Source: Centroberyx gerrardi (lineage: Eukaryota; Chordata; Actinopteri; Beryciformes; Berycidae). From it: a DNA stretch of 64,000 bases. Both the position numbers and the translations under genes were made by a program. A model generated the notes under the pieces. It ran no database searches. It worked only from the letters and a program-made list of their open reading frames with translations, and was not told where the DNA came from. This document shows positions 62,951-64,000 of this stretch, piece after piece. The stretch's first letter is position 1; every line of letters begins with the position of its first letter. Location: positions 24,477,840 through 24,541,839 of the forward strand of contig NC_136003.1 of NCBI RefSeq assembly GCF_048128805.1. The letters are read 5' to 3'.

Positions 62951-64000
62951 GCAAGTCCCTGTCCGCTACATCCAAGGACTACAAGCCCCTCTCCAAGGAT
63001 ACACTGCAAGCACCGTTCCATGGCGGCCATCATCATCATCGACCCCCACTCATATCATGCTGCAACGGGTCCTGTGTTGCTCTCATACTGGATGTCATTA
63101 AACTGAACTCTGTGCCATCAGCTCTCATGCTGTGTTGTGTTAGTGACCAATTTGTTGAAGGCCGTGAGATGTGTGTGCGGCCTGTGCTGACCAGCTGCTG
63201 GTCTGTGTGGGAGGATATGGCGAATGTACACATGTGAATAAGAGTGTTATACAGCGGCCGACGGCTAAAGACCCTTTAGCCAAGTATGTCGGTACAGATT
63301 ATGTTTATTGTACATACATAGTATAAAGTTGTATATGTATACGTTTATATGGATATTTTACATCCCTTTATTTTATGCCTGTTCGAGAGAGGCTATGTGA
63401 TACTAGTAGTATCTACATTCCTACATTCAATCCAACTAGCTTAATGAAGTCACATTCCATAGTAACACTGTGACAATCTCTTCATGCAAGTACAACACCA
63501 GTCCAACAGTCAGAAACTCCAGCCATGAGGCTCAGTGGTGCTTTATTTCATAGTGGCTCTATTTGAATGCTTATGACCCCGTAGCCTCAACAACTGAACA
63601 TGAATGGAAAGAGAAAGGCTTTTAATCTTAAAATACTGTTGATGATTATGCTTTTAGATTGCAGTTTCCCTACAACAACAGCTTTATGGAGTGCGTTTCT
63701 CTCATTTCTGTTGCTCATGTAACACTTAACAATCAGTAATATTTTTTCCAGGTTTCTGATGGGGTGAAATGATGAGAGATCTGTAATCTCCGGATCAGGC
63801 ACAAAAGATATTATGAAATCATTCCAGTGTGATTACCTCACCAACAGCTTAAAAGGATACATAGATTTCCCATGTTTCTGGCTTGGACCTTTGAATCATT
63901 GTAACATTGTAACATTTTTTCCTTTAACATGTTCCAGTCAGCATTAATGCGTCGATCATTCCTTTCTTTTGCACTTTGGCAGCCTACTGCTCATTGCATT
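62951..64000 (+). other. KLHL11: KLHL11 3' UTR and downstream sequence
   Basis: No coding exon is seen to the window end. A possible poly(A) signal, ATTAAA, lies at 63097-63102; no strong AATAAA was noticed. In human the next gene would be KLHL10, which is not reached here. Confidence 0.5.

Noticed and set aside
1-64000. CRISPR arrays, bacterial operons, or viral and retroviral genes
   Set aside because: No regularly spaced direct repeats, no gag/pol/env-like or phage-like frames and no prokaryotic gene organisation were seen.

Overview
The window is nuclear DNA from a vertebrate, almost certainly a teleost fish. Every gene is split by GT-AG introns, the intergenic DNA carries fish-style microsatellites, SINE/LINE tails and hAT miniature transposons, and one gene is the fish RICH form of CNPase with a long acidic N-terminus. 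There is no prokaryotic, viral or organellar gene content. No species is assigned.

Layout. Bases 2-205 may be the last codons of a plus-strand gene (ZNF385C by human synteny, weak), with a possible 3' UTR to about 3060. Bases 3061-8420 are gene-poor. NKIRAS2 lies on the minus strand (coding exons 10136-13404) and shares a bidirectional promoter (about 13821-13930) with DNAJC7 on the plus strand (13931-18976). Then come, all on the plus strand, ODAD4/TTC25 (20731-24433), CNP/RICH (coding 30493-33049, non-coding first exon near 27.6 kb), ACLY (coding 39646-56865, likely non-coding first exon near 36.1 kb) and KLHL11 (60694-62950). Exon joins were worked out by hand from splice sites and phase. 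All six frames close without a stop: NKIRAS2 192 aa, DNAJC7 493 aa, ODAD4 494 aa, CNP 747 aa, ACLY 1092 aa, KLHL11 682 aa.

How the genes relate. They form a conserved synteny block (human 17q21: ZNF385C, NKIRAS2, DNAJC7, CNP, ODAD4, ACLY, KLHL11, from memory), not a pathway. The products act in NF-kB control, Hsp70/Hsp90 co-chaperoning, ciliary dynein-arm docking, a myelin/neurite 2H phosphodiesterase, cytosolic acetyl-CoA synthesis and a predicted cullin-3 adaptor. Compared with human, the ODAD4-CNP pair is inverted, so five genes run head-to-tail.

Repeats include two hAT-type non-autonomous elements with perfect 8-bp target duplications (29531-29871 and 46054-46371), another foldback element (49044-49277), a tRNA-derived SINE (about 9428-9790), several LINE-3'-tail-like fragments, a degraded DNA transposon fragment near 59 kb and many simple repeats. 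I saw no novel multi-gene system. The most interesting items are the X-box/forkhead pair in front of ODAD4, the RICH acidic domain with upstream ORFs, the local inversion and the transposon insertions.
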